Shown here: in pieces, positions 27,121 through 35,448 of the stretch | Position numbering within the stretch: position 1 is the first letter of the stretch | Layout of the letters: each line of letters starts with the position of its first letter | From: Streptomyces taklimakanensis | GTDB lineage: Bacteria > Actinomycetota > Actinomycetes > Streptomycetales > Streptomycetaceae | DNA: 64,000 nt | Direction: 5' to 3' | Assembly (NCBI RefSeq): GCF_009709575.1 | Contig: NZ_WIXO01000001.1 | Location: 3,102,001-3,166,000 of the forward strand | Notes under the pieces: model-generated | Seen by the model: only the letters and a program-made list of their open reading frames with translations | What the model was told of the DNA's origin: nothing | The model's database searches: none | Program-made: the position numbers and the translations under genes

Positions 27121-28569
27121 TTACACCACGCGGATCCGCAGTCCGGTTCCGTCACTTCCGACCGAGACGGCCTGGTGCGGGCCGCTCGTAGCTGCTCCTG
27201 TGGCGACCGATGCCCATGCATCGCGAAGCCGGTGAGCCCTTCGCATGTAGGCGCTGATTCTTCCCTCGCGAAGATTTTCGTACATTCCCTTTTCGACCCC
27301 TCTAAAGATTTCAAGAGAGGCGCCGTTAGGAAGTGGCATGGAATATTTGACGCCAACAAACCGGTGTGAATCAATATTGGACTCGGAGCTTACGGTGAAA
27401 GTCTGCCAGTCCGGGGCTAGGTCGTCTAAAGGTAGGTGCTGATAATCTGCGATTCTTGGTGAGGTAAATTGCGACGCAGAAGTATTGTCGCCCGCGAATC
27501 GCAGGACGGAGTGAGCTGCATTTCTCGCAAGAATGCGAAATAGCCACTTTTTCCCATCCTCGGGCACCTGGAAAATGATGGGAAGTTCCCCCAGGCTTGC
27601 CTCATACTCAGCACGTGCGGCCGTCAATTCAGCATCATTGGGCTCGAATTCCACAGATCCGAGATGTTCTTGCTGCCGTGCATAAAACTGTTCGAAGGTA
27701 GGCTTGCCTGACGTCCACTGCTGAGGACCGGGATCGTCGGACAGTAAGGCATCGAGTTCTTCAGGTTCGCCCTCCCATAGGTCGTCATTTCCAGGGGGAT
27801 CGAGTACGTCAATGGAGACGCCAGCCGTGGACAGGCGAGATGCAACGATCAAGCTCGGCAAGGTTCGAGACCCTACCTCAATGGAACCTACTTGAAGAGA
27901 AGCTGTGGCCAACTGCTTACGAGAATGGTAGGCGTTACCGTGGGTTCCTTTGCACTCCAGGACATAGACCTTGCACCCTGAATTTCGGCTTCCGACACGA
28001 CGGCCGACCAAGAAATAATCGGGGCGCATTGTTGCCCTGTTCTTCTGTCGAACTAGGCCCACCCCTTCGATGAATCCAGCTGCGAGTGCGACGTCCACGT
28101 CAACGCTCGAAAACAGCCAACCAGGGTATTTCCGCTCAAGGATCCTCTTTGCCACTACAAGGGCCAAGCCAACGCCGAGTTGCTCTGACTGTGCAACCTT
28201 ATGATGGTGCACTATATCGGAGCCCGCCCGGGATAGGGCCAAGATCTGCTTTTGATTGCTCCTGAGAGTGGCACAGTAGCGTACATGTGCCCAGTGGCGT
28301 GCTATGTCGGCGAAAGGTGAAGCGGTAACGAATGTAGTAGCCAAGCCTAATTCGCGCAGTACTTCTGCCGGGCTTGATTCGATCCCGGTGAATAAGTCGG
28401 ACGGAATTGCGTAGACTGGCTTTCGGTAGAGTCCGGAAGCCCCGCGTTTCGGTCCGACGCGCTCTCGGGCTTCCTTTTCGACCTCTTCTGCTAGTTCCGG
28501 TGTCGAGCTAACAATGAGCTTGGAAGGCGTTCCCAGCTCGCGTACTAAAGCACTGAAGTCGAGATGCAT
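27121..28569 (-). CDS. Predicted PD-(D/E)XK nuclease-like protein of island 1
   Basis: The protein has 482 residues. I do not recognise a named family, but residues 182-208 read 'RPDYFLVG...VYVLECKG': Asp184, Glu205 and Lys207 fit the D-(x)n-ExK active site of the restriction-endonuclease fold, with Glu129 (AQSEQLGVGLA) as possible first acidic residue. The C-terminal 250 residues are of unknown fold. ATG 28569 has GGGGGAAG. Leu8 is a TTA codon (28546-28548), unusual in Streptomyces. The gene is markedly AT-richer than the flanks and diverges from the HEPN gene 391 bases away. A phage-defence role is inferred. Confidence 0.7.
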   Translation of the reverse strand: MHLDFSALVRELGTPSKLIVSSTPELAEEVEKEARERVGPKRGASGLYRKPVYAIPSDLFTGIESSPAEVLRELGLATTFVTASPFADIARHWAHVRYCATLRSNQKQILALSRAGSDIVHHHKVAQSEQLGVGLALVVAKRILERKYPGWLFSSVDVDVALAAGFIEGVGLVRQKNRATMRPDYFLVGRRVGSRNSGCKVYVLECKGTHGNAYHSRKQLATASLQVGSIEVGSRTLPSLIVASRLSTAGVSIDVLDPPGNDDLWEGEPEELDALLSDDPGPQQWTSGKPTFEQFYARQQEHLGSVEFEPNDAELTAARAEYEASLGELPIIFQVPEDGKKWLFRILARNAAHSVLRFAGDNTSASQFTSPRIADYQHLPLDDLAPDWQTFTVSSESNIDSHRFVGVKYSMPLPNGASLEIFRGVEKGMYENLREGRISAYMRRAHRLRDAWASVATGAATSGPHQAVSVGSDGTGLRIRVV

Positions 28570-28960
28570 GCTTCCCCCAAGTGCGTAGCACTACTTGAGC
28601 AGATCGACCGTAGATGCCGAGACGGGCCAGCACAAGACCGCCTGCCGCGATGCCAGCGGGCCTTGGGCGCTGAGATACGGCCGGGCGAACGAACGCGAGG
28701 ACTGGATCGGCTGCTAGAGAAGAGTGATGGGCACCGCGCGGTCATTGATCACCGGCGGCCGTGACCTGTGGTCGCCTTACTGATCAACATCATGACCTGC
28801 TGCTGAACTGTCAGCAGTTGTCTATGTTGGTCATCGTTGAGCACCCCCCCCCCACGGCCCGAGGACAACCCGGGGGCGCTCTGGCTATCAGGGGTGGCGA
28901 CCACTCAGCACCTCCTCTTTTGCGCATATGCGGGTCTGAAAACCGATCGATATCCTATGA
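28570..28960. other. Divergent intergenic region of island 1
   Basis: 391 bases separate the nuclease-like gene (-) from the HEPN gene (+). No gene is supported. It holds a perfect hairpin CTGCTGA-actg-TCAGCAG (28800-28817), a run of ten C (28844-28853), and TATCCT / TATGAT (28951-28961 area) as possible -10 elements for the HEPN gene. Confidence 0.3.
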
Positions 28961-30394
28961 TTGAGGTGTTTGCGGATAGAGCACTGCTGGGCTAGCTGGG
29001 GGTGGCACTTGACTGGTGATGAACAGTTGGACGGGGCCGATGAGCGATTCGCTTGGCTAACCCCGGGGCAGCCCATCCGGCACCAATACGTCCAAGATCA
29101 GCCGCGCCAAGATGTGGTTCTGCATGCGGGGCGCTTGAACGTCGAGCACGAGGGGCGAAAATTCGAAGCAACCGGGAATCTTACGTGGCGCTGGAATCCA
29201 CGTCCCCAAGTTTTCTATACGGCCTCCTCCATGCAGTACGGGCGCTACGAAATCAAGCACAATCTTGGGAATGTAAGCGATGTCGTCGTGCGTCCAGCGC
29301 AAGATGGCATAGTGCCGCAGTCGCCTTTCGAAGAGATGCTGGAAGAGGAGTGGGTGTGGAAGGCGGACGGCCGCATTTCCGATATGGTTATCGGAGGGGA
29401 GCGGGATATTGAACGTGTGACATTCTCGCTCCCTAATTTTCCTGACATTCATGGCCTGCCCCTGTCCTCGGGCGGGGCTCACTGGATGGGCCGTCTGCTG
29501 CTCCCTATGAGAGAGTGGGACCTTGTACTAGACTCAGTTGCGCCGCCGAGTCGGGTGTATAAAGACCTGCGGCGTGAGGGCGGATATGCAGTCACTCACG
29601 TTGGCGAAATCCGGAAGCGGGATGGCAGTGTTTTCTCCACTTCCCGGGCCGAAGAGGTAATTGAGTACCTGCGATACGTGCTTAGCTTTGCGTGTGGGCG
29701 TTGGACGGCGCCCGTGCTGAGCGTCGGCTATCAGAGGGACGGAACACCTGTCTGGGCTGACTGGAGGGCCTACAGGGTCACTCCATGGTCAGGAGGGCAC
29801 ACGCTCGTCGACCCTGTTAACGCTGAGATACTTGGCGGGCTCATCGCTTGCACGGACTCGGCGTGGCCTGACTCGTATCGCAAAGACGTATTCCAGTACG
29901 CCGTCAATTACTACATTGATGGATGTGCAGGAGATCCCATCGAGTTGGCGACCTCGACCTTTCAGGCTGGCTTGGAATTGCTTTCTTGGGCTGTGCTCGT
30001 TGAGGAATTGCAGCTCGTTTCACGCAGGGATTATCGGCCGTCGGCAAATCCTGCGCACAAAGTTATTGGGCGCATGCTGAGTCATTGGAATGTCGACATC
30101 AATGTGCCAAGTCACATGCCATCTCTAGCTGAAGCGGCCGTGTCGGATACTGCGAATCCCTGCAAGAGCGGTCCGGAGATCATAACTCGGATGCGCAACG
30201 GTGTAATCCATCCGAAGCGGCGTATCGGTGCCCGACGTTACGATGTGGAGGCGTGGATTGACGCTTGGCAACTTTCGCAGTACTACTTGCTACTCGCGAC
30301 TCTGGCTTACGTCGGGTATGAAGGACCATTTCGCAGTCCGATAGCGGAGAATAAATACGCTGGAGTTGTGGATACGGTTCCTTGGGGGCTGTAA
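28961..30394 (+). CDS. HEPN-domain protein (predicted abortive-infection RNase)
   Basis: The protein has up to 477 residues. The C-terminal helical part contains 'IITRMRNGVIHPKRR' (Arg412-Asn413-x3-His417), the canonical Rx4H HEPN ribonuclease motif with polar residue after Arg, and is followed by a long helix 'DVEAWIDAWQLSQYYLLLATLAYVGY'. The N-terminal 250 residues are beta-rich (LNVEHEGRKFEATGNLTWRW ... YGRYEIKHNLGNVSDVVVRP). This layout resembles ApeA-type HEPN defence proteins, though I cannot confirm family membership. TTG 28961 opens the frame; TTG 29009, with GGGGGTGG just upstream, may be the true start. Low GC; island cargo. Confidence 0.65.
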   Translation: MRCLRIEHCWASWGWHLTGDEQLDGADERFAWLTPGQPIRHQYVQDQPRQDVVLHAGRLNVEHEGRKFEATGNLTWRWNPRPQVFYTASSMQYGRYEIKHNLGNVSDVVVRPAQDGIVPQSPFEEMLEEEWVWKADGRISDMVIGGERDIERVTFSLPNFPDIHGLPLSSGGAHWMGRLLLPMREWDLVLDSVAPPSRVYKDLRREGGYAVTHVGEIRKRDGSVFSTSRAEEVIEYLRYVLSFACGRWTAPVLSVGYQRDGTPVWADWRAYRVTPWSGGHTLVDPVNAEILGGLIACTDSAWPDSYRKDVFQYAVNYYIDGCAGDPIELATSTFQAGLELLSWAVLVEELQLVSRRDYRPSANPAHKVIGRMLSHWNVDINVPSHMPSLAEAAVSDTANPCKSGPEIITRMRNGVIHPKRRIGARRYDVEAWIDAWQLSQYYLLLATLAYVGYEGPFRSPIAENKYAGVVDTVPWGL

Positions 30395-30452
30395 GAAACA
30401 CGGTGAGTTTGCGGCTTCCTGAGGTCGGCGGAGCGGCTTTGGGCGGGAGCTG

Positions 30453-30562
30453 CCTTGGGGCGAGAGATCGGGGCCCGTACGCTGGCCCGCGAAATCGGGC
30501 TGGCTCCTGGCCTGCCCGCAAGTGCCCGATGTGGGCCCCGATCTTCGAGGCTCGCCCCAAGG
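30453..30562. repeat. Long imperfect inverted repeat
   Basis: The left arm (30453-30476) combines CCTTGGGGCGAG and AGATCGGGGCCC. The right arm (30533-30562) is its inverse, with six extra bases (TCGAGG) between the two blocks. The arms are 56 bases apart. It follows the HEPN gene and could be a strong terminator, or a relic of a replication or transfer origin of the former element. Confidence 0.5.
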
Positions 30563-30679
30563 TGGCTGCCTAAAGCCGTGGAGCCGACCGCCCCAGCCAC
30601 CGACCAGCCCTGGCAGCAACCCGGGCCGCGCGCGGCGAGCGGCAGCGAGCCGCCTTGAACCCGTAGAGAAAGTTGTTAC

Positions 30680-31305
30680 TCAGGCTTCGGTGGTGATGCG
30701 CCAGAGTGGGGCGTCGTATTGCTCAGGGCGGCTGGTGAGCAGGAGGTCTCTGAGGTACTGACGCTGGGTGCCGTTGATGCCGAGGGCTTCGGTGATGCGG
30801 CGGAACGTCGTGTGGGTGATGCCGCGGGCGCGAGCGTCGGCCTCGAACTGGTCGAGTTGACTCAGGGCGGCGTCGGGATTGAGCTGGGCTGGTGTGTGGC
30901 CGTTGAGCCATGCGGCCTTGTTGCGCTCGTAGTCGATCTCCGAGAAGCCGCAGATGTCGCGGCTGTGCTGCTCGGCCTCGTCGAGGTCGGCTTCGTGGAC
31001 GGTCGGTCCCTCGTCGGTGAGGGGAACGGGGAGTCCGGCGTCTCGTACCTCGCACAGTCCGCGTACGCCGCGGGCGGTGGCGGCGAGCATGGCGGTCGCC
31101 TCGGAGGGGTGCCAGTCCAGGACGCTGCCGAGTGCTGCGGTGTGCTCGGCGGTGAAGGTGCACACCAGGGCGCCGAGTCGGTCGCGCAGATCGTCGGCGG
31201 AGATCTCGCCGTCGAGTCCGGGGCCTGCGATCAGCAGGCGGACGGGTGCGTTGATCTGGCAGCAGGCGGCCAGGGTGAGGGCGTCGCCGAGCGGGCTTTT
31301 GAGGG
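30680..31305 (-). pseudogene. DUF1152-like gene, 5' truncated
   Basis: On the minus strand about 205 residues up to the stop at 30680 read as a coherent protein: 'SPLGDALTLAACCQINAPVRLLIAGPGLDGEISADDLRDRLGALVCTF...LDWHPSEATAMLAATARGVRGLCEVRDAGLPVPLTD'. The HPSEA and EVRDAG stretches recall DUF1152 proteins. The N-terminal part is missing: at about 31300 the sequence passes without a stop into antisense of an integrase. There is no start codon in a sensible context, so this is a deletion remnant. Family call is moderate. Confidence 0.5.
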
Positions 31306-31933
31306 TGGGCTCGTCGCCCTGGCGCTCGGCCTCCGGCAGGGTGAGGCGTTGGGCCTCCAGTGGGAGGACGTGGACCTGGACGCGGGCTATCTGCGCATCC
31401 GCCGGAGCCGTCTCCGGCCGAAGTACCGGCACGGGTGTGGCGACACCTGCGGCAGGATGGCCGGCTACTGCCCTCAGCGCGAGCAGGTGCGGCGCGAGCA
31501 CAAGACCACGAAGTCCCGTGCCGGTCGCCGCACGGTCGGCCTGCCCGATCCGCTCATCAAGATCCTGCGCCGGCATCGCGACACGCAGGAGGCGGAACGG
31601 CTTGCGGCGGGCTCGGCCTGGGAGGGCAAGGGCTACGTCTTCGCGTCTCCGACCGGTGGGCCGCTGAGCCCGAACACCGACTACCACGTCTGGAAGAAGC
31701 TCCTTCGGGACGCGGGCGTGCGGGACGGCCGGCTGCATGACGGTCGCCACACCGCGGCGACCGTCCTCCTGGTCCTCGGCGTCCCCGATGTCGTCGTGGA
31801 CGCGATCATGGGGTGGGAGCCCGGCGGAGCGGTTCGGATGCGAGCCCGCTACATGCACATCACGGGGCCGATGCTGCGGAAGGTGGCGCAGCAGGTCGGC
31901 GACGCCCTCTGGGAGGTCCCGGAGGGAGATTGA
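31306..31933 (+). pseudogene. Tyrosine-type integrase, C-terminal catalytic fragment
   Basis: About 205 residues of a phage/ICE integrase catalytic domain are left: 'ALALGLRQGEALGLQWEDVDLDAGYLRIRRS' (catalytic Arg), a 'HKTTKSRAGRRTVGLP' beta hairpin (Lys), 'LHDGRHTAATVLLVLGVP' (HxxR), and 'YMHIT' (Tyr nucleophile). The zinc-like insert 'HGCGDTCGRMAGYCPQ' is common in actinomycete integrases. The N-terminal arm- and core-binding domains are gone, so it cannot recombine. The 3' end lies near att-like DNA, as usual for int genes. Confidence 0.85.
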
Positions 31934-31946
31934 GACGGAGCACAAC

Positions 31947-31978
31947 GAAGGCCCCGACCGTGACCGGTCGGGGCCTTC
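31947..31978 (+). terminator. Terminator after integrase remnant
   Basis: GAAGGCCCCGACCG (31947-31960) and its perfect complement (31965-31978) enclose a TGAC loop, 14 bases after the integrase stop. The sequence just beyond (CGTCTGCCTTGGTGGGCAGGTG) closely matches that beside the left att remnant. Confidence 0.75.
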
Positions 31979-32038
31979 CGTCTGCCTTGGTGGGCAGGTG
32001 AAACGCCTACGAGGTCGAGAAGCGTGCCGTTACAACTG

Positions 32039-32218
32039 TCAGCGGGCGACGGCGACGAGCACAGCCAGCAGCGCCACCATCGTCGTAATGCCGCCCATCG
32101 CGGCCTGGACCGGCCCGTTCAGCGTGGGGCGAGAACACACCAGCGCGCCGAGCGCAAAGGCCACAAGCAGCGTCAGAACGACGACCACCATGGCGAGCAC
32201 AAGATTGTTCAGAGTCAT
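32039..32218 (-). CDS. Small two-helix membrane protein
   Basis: The protein has 59 residues: two hydrophobic segments, LVLAMVVVVLTLLVAFALGALV and AMGGITTMVALLAVLVAVA, joined by a short polar loop with 'CSRPTLNGP'. ATG 32218 has GAGGG at seven bases. It lies inside island 1, between the integrase remnant and the tRNA. Small hydrophobic proteins of this kind can be holin-like or toxin-like, but there is no further evidence. Confidence 0.55.
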   Translation of the reverse strand: MTLNNLVLAMVVVVLTLLVAFALGALVCSRPTLNGPVQAAMGGITTMVALLAVLVAVAR

Positions 32219-32642
32219 CAAACGTCCCTCTCAGTAGTCGTGCGGTCGCACGTACTGGGGTGTGCGTGAAGTTCACCCCTTCCGTGGGCTGCGGAGGTCT
32301 CCGGCAGCACGGCGAGAATGGGGGACGTGAGGGTTAGCGCCGCAACCCTCATATGACCTGCGGTTTTGGTAGCGGATCCAATGATCTGTGAGGGCCCTAC
32401 ACCCTTGAACGGTTAGGCGCGCAACTCCCTGCCTGGTGTGCTTGCTCACGTCGGCGACGGCCTGTCCGCACTGGCCGGCTGTACTCCGATCGTTGTTGGT
32501 GGCAAGGGGCCGTGTAGATCCTGTCGAGCACGGAGAGGACTGCTCGATGTGCAGCAGGCGTCGTGATCATGATCAGGGCCCCAGAAACGTCCTGGCGCGA
32601 GTTCGGTACCCGCTGCAGGACCGACTGAGACGGGCGAACGCC
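32219..32642. other. Non-coding end of island 1
   Basis: About 420 bases with no gene I can support lie between the small membrane protein and the tRNA terminator. Codon bias is absent in all frames. Presumably it is former attP-flanking DNA. Confidence 0.4.
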
Positions 32643-32676
32643 AGAGGGCCGGACCGCTGACGCGGTCCGGCCCTCT
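32643..32676 (-). terminator. Terminator of tRNA-Ser(GGA)
   Basis: A 15-bp perfect stem (AGAGGGCCGGACCGC at 32643-32657 and its complement at 32662-32676) has a TGAC loop. It stands four bases past the tRNA 3' end. It was probably supplied by the element, since island DNA starts within the tRNA. Confidence 0.8.
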
Positions 32677-32680
32677 GAGC

Positions 32681-32768
32681 TGGCGGAGGATACGAGATTC
32701 GAACTCGTGAGGGGTTGCCCCCAACACGCTTTCCAAGCGTGCGCCCTAGGCCTCTAGGCGAATCCTCC
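32681..32768 (-). tRNA. tRNA-Ser (anticodon GGA)
   Basis: Minus strand: acceptor GGAGGAT (32762-32768) pairs with ATCCTCC (32685-32691), discriminator G, and CCA encoded (32681-32683). The anticodon arm CACGC-TTGGAAA-GCGTG gives GGA; a long variable arm TTGGGGGCAACCCC and T-arm with TTCGAAT follow. It decodes UCC/UCU. Its 3' half is the integration site of island 1. Confidence 0.95.
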
Positions 32769-32895
32769 GCCGGAAACATTACATGACGCGGGGGAGTGGT
32801 CGCGAACCCGATGCCCGGCCGGCTTCCGTGGCCTGCCTCACGGTCCGCGACGGCCTCCCCGTGGTCCCGAGCACCGCCCGGTATCCGGTAGGCTG

Positions 32896-32988
32896 GGCGC
32901 AGCCCCTCACGTGGCGCCATCTCGCTGAACTCCCCCAGGGCCGGAAGGCAGCAAGGGTAGGTGAGCTCTGGTGGGTGCGTGGGGGGCG
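32896..32988 (+). ncRNA. ffs: Signal recognition particle RNA (4.5S-type)
   Basis: The conserved SRP domain IV is clear: CCCAGGGCCGGAAGGCAGCAAGGG (from about 32934), containing the GGAA tetraloop-side and AGCA symmetric loop that bind Ffh. Flanking arms CCCCTCACGTGG and GGTGGGTGCGTGGGGGG pair to form the long helix. TAGGCT at 32890-32895 is a suitable -10 box. It lies just upstream of dnaX, the usual actinomycete position. End points are approximate. Confidence 0.88.
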
Positions 32989-33037
32989 CTGACGTTCCCG
33001 GGCCCGGTTGTCGGTGCGGGCCGATATCGTCGGAGGC

Positions 33038-35266
33038 GTGTCGTCCCTCGCGCTGTACCGCCGCTACCGCCCGGAGACCTTCGCCGAGGTCATCGGGCAG
33101 GAGCATGTCACCGACCCCCTCCGGCAGGCCCTCCGCAACAACCGGGTCAACCACGCGTACCTCTTCAGCGGGCCGCGCGGCTGTGGCAAGACGACCAGCG
33201 CCCGCATCCTGGCCCGCTGTCTGAACTGCGAGCAGGGGCCGACGCCCGATCCGTGCGGGGAGTGCGGGTCCTGTCGGGACCTGGCGCGCAACGGGCCCGG
33301 GTCCATCGACGTCATCGAGATCGACGCCGCGTCCCACGGTGGTGTGGACGACGCCCGTGAGCTGCGCGAGAAGGCGTTCTTCGGCCCCGCCTCCAGCCGC
33401 TACAAGATCTACATCATCGACGAGGCGCACATGGTCACCTCGGCGGGCTTCAACGCCCTGCTGAAGGTGGTCGAGGAGCCGCCGGAGCACCTGAAGTTCG
33501 TCTTCGCGACCACCGAGCCGGAGAAGGTCATCGGCACGATCCGGTCGCGCACCCACCACTATCCGTTCCGGTTGGTGCCGCCGGGCACCCTGCGCGACTA
33601 CCTGGCCGAGGTGTGCGAGCGCGAGGCGATCCCCGTGGAGGACGGGGTGCTGCCCCTGGTCGTGCGTGCCGGTGCCGGGTCCGTGCGTGACTCGATGTCG
33701 GTGATGGACCAGCTCCTGGCCGGCGCCGGCGCGGACGGTGTGACGTACGCCATGGCCACGTCGCTGCTGGGCTACACGGACGGCGCGTTGCTGGACGACG
33801 TGGTGGACGCCTTCGCGGCCGGGGACGGCGCCGCGGCCTTCGAGGTGGTCGACCGGGTGGTCGAGGGCGGGCACGACCCGCGGCGGTTCGTCGCCGACCT
33901 GCTGGAGAGGCTGCGCGACCTGGTGGTTCTGGCGGCCGTGCCGGACGCGGCGGAGAAGGGGCTGATCGACGTCCCGGCCGACGTGGCGGAGAAGATGGCG
34001 GCCCAGGCGTCCGTCTTCGGGCCGGCCGAGCTGAGCCGGGCGGCGGACATCGTCAACGAGGGCCTGACGGCCATGCGCGGTGCCACCTCGCCACGCCTCC
34101 AGTTGGAGCTGATCTGCGCCCGGGTGCTGCTGCCCGCCGCCTACGGGGACGAGCGTTCGCTCCAGGCCCGGCTGGACAGGCTGGAGCGGGGCGTGAGCCT
34201 GTCGGGCGGCCTCGGCGGTGGGGCACCCACGGCCCCTCCCGCCGCTCCCGCCGCGTCCGGGGCTCCCACCGGTCCGGTGCCCCCGGCGGCACCGGCCCCG
34301 GGACCGGCCGCACCCCCACCGGGGGCCGCTCCGGAACCCTCCCGACCCGCTCCCGCCCCCGCGCGGCCCGCTCCCCAGGGATCGCCGCCCGCCCAGGAGG
34401 GCGACCGGCGCCCCGGTGCCTGGCCGGCGGCCGCGGCGCCCGGTGCGTCGGGGCAGCGGGAGGACGGGCGGCGGCCCGGCGCGTGGCCCACGGCGGCCTC
34501 GGCCGGTGGCACGGGCCCGTCCGGAGCGTCCGCGCCCCACGAGCCCGCGCCCCAGGGCCCGCCCGGCCCCGCCCCGGAGCGGGGCCGGGGAGGACAGGGC
34601 GCGGCCCCGGCGGCCCCGGCGGGCGGTGGCCAGGGGGCCGCGCAGGTGCGTCAGATGTGGCCCGACGTGCTGGAGGCGGTCAAGGGCCGCCGCCGGTTCA
34701 CCTGGGTCCTGCTCAGTCAGAACGCCCACGTCATGGCGTTCGACGGTGGCACGCTCCACCTCGGCTTCTCCAACCAGGGCGCTCGCGACCGCTTCCTCAA
34801 CAGCGGCAGCGAGGAAGTGCTGCACGCCGCGCTGGCGGACGCCTTCAACGTCCAGTGGCGGATCGAGGCCGTCGTCGATCCGTCCGGCGGCGCGGGATCC
34901 GGCGCGGCGCCGCAGGCCGGCCCGCCCGCCTCGGGCGGCTTCCGGCCGGCCGCGGCCGCGGCGGCTCCCGCCGCGGCGCCGTCCCCGACTCCTCCGCAGT
35001 CGTCCGGCGCCGCGCCGCACACGCAGGCGTCCGCCCGGCCGGCCCAGCCGTCCACGCCGCCCCGGCAGGCGTCCTCGGCGCCTCCGACACCCCCGGCCTC
35101 CGAGGCGCGGAGCGGGGCCGGAGCGCCGTCCCCCGTCCCCGTGGCGCCGGAGGACGACATGCCGGCCGAGGACGACCCGGACTTGGACGAGACGGCGCTG
35201 TCCGGACACGAACTGATCGTGCGCGAGCTGGGCGCGACGGTGCTGGAGGAGCTGTACCACGAGTGA
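33038..35266 (+). CDS. dnaX: DNA polymerase III subunit gamma/tau
   Basis: The protein has 742 residues. AAA+ clamp-loader ATPase (1-370): 'LALYRRYRPETFAEVIGQEHVTDPL', Walker A 'FSGPRGCGKTTSARI', zinc-binding Cys cluster 'CLNCEQGPTPDPCGECGSC', Walker B 'YIIDEAHM', sensor 'FATTEPEKV'. A long Pro/Ala/Gly-rich linker (about 390-540, and again after 620) surrounds a folded tau-type segment 'VRQMWPDVLEAVKGRRRFTWVLLSQNAHVMAFDGGTLHLGF' (about 545-610). GTG 33038 fits the conserved MSSLALYRRYRP start. It loads the sliding clamp and couples helicase and polymerase. Confidence 0.95.
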   Translation: MSSLALYRRYRPETFAEVIGQEHVTDPLRQALRNNRVNHAYLFSGPRGCGKTTSARILARCLNCEQGPTPDPCGECGSCRDLARNGPGSIDVIEIDAASHGGVDDARELREKAFFGPASSRYKIYIIDEAHMVTSAGFNALLKVVEEPPEHLKFVFATTEPEKVIGTIRSRTHHYPFRLVPPGTLRDYLAEVCEREAIPVEDGVLPLVVRAGAGSVRDSMSVMDQLLAGAGADGVTYAMATSLLGYTDGALLDDVVDAFAAGDGAAAFEVVDRVVEGGHDPRRFVADLLERLRDLVVLAAVPDAAEKGLIDVPADVAEKMAAQASVFGPAELSRAADIVNEGLTAMRGATSPRLQLELICARVLLPAAYGDERSLQARLDRLERGVSLSGGLGGGAPTAPPAAPAASGAPTGPVPPAAPAPGPAAPPPGAAPEPSRPAPAPARPAPQGSPPAQEGDRRPGAWPAAAAPGASGQREDGRRPGAWPTAASAGGTGPSGASAPHEPAPQGPPGPAPERGRGGQGAAPAAPAGGGQGAAQVRQMWPDVLEAVKGRRRFTWVLLSQNAHVMAFDGGTLHLGFSNQGARDRFLNSGSEEVLHAALADAFNVQWRIEAVVDPSGGAGSGAAPQAGPPASGGFRPAAAAAAPAAAPSPTPPQSSGAAPHTQASARPAQPSTPPRQASSAPPTPPASEARSGAGAPSPVPVAPEDDMPAEDDPDLDETALSGHELIVRELGATVLEELYHE

Positions 35267-35448
35267 CCGGGAGCGGCCGGGAGCGACCGGGGGCGCCCGG
35301 CTCCCATGGCCGACCGCGGAAGCCGGAACGACCGGAGCGACCTGGACGACGGGGGGCCGGGAAGCCGGGGAAACGCGTACGCTCAGGGGTACGGAGTACG
35401 AGGTAGGTACACGTACGCACACGTCGTCGACGAGCCAGGAGCGAAGCC

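Larger units (their letters stand above)
26411..32738. mobile_element. Genomic island 1, integrated in tRNA-Ser(GGA)
   Basis: A 6.3-kb segment is bounded by a partial tRNA-Ser (left) and the intact tRNA-Ser (right) in direct orientation, the classic product of tyrosine-recombinase integration into a tRNA 3' end. Inside are genes with clearly lower GC and foreign codon use (27.1-30.4 kb), an integrase 3' remnant and small ORFs. No intact integrase, excisionase, replication or transfer gene remains, so it appears fixed. The cargo is a nuclease-like gene and a HEPN gene, arranged divergently. Confidence 0.85.

Noticed and set aside
32573..35422. Minus-strand 949-codon open frame over dnaX
   Set aside because: It covers tRNA-Ser, the SRP RNA and dnaX in antisense, with Arg/Gly/Pro composition and no domain; a shadow frame.
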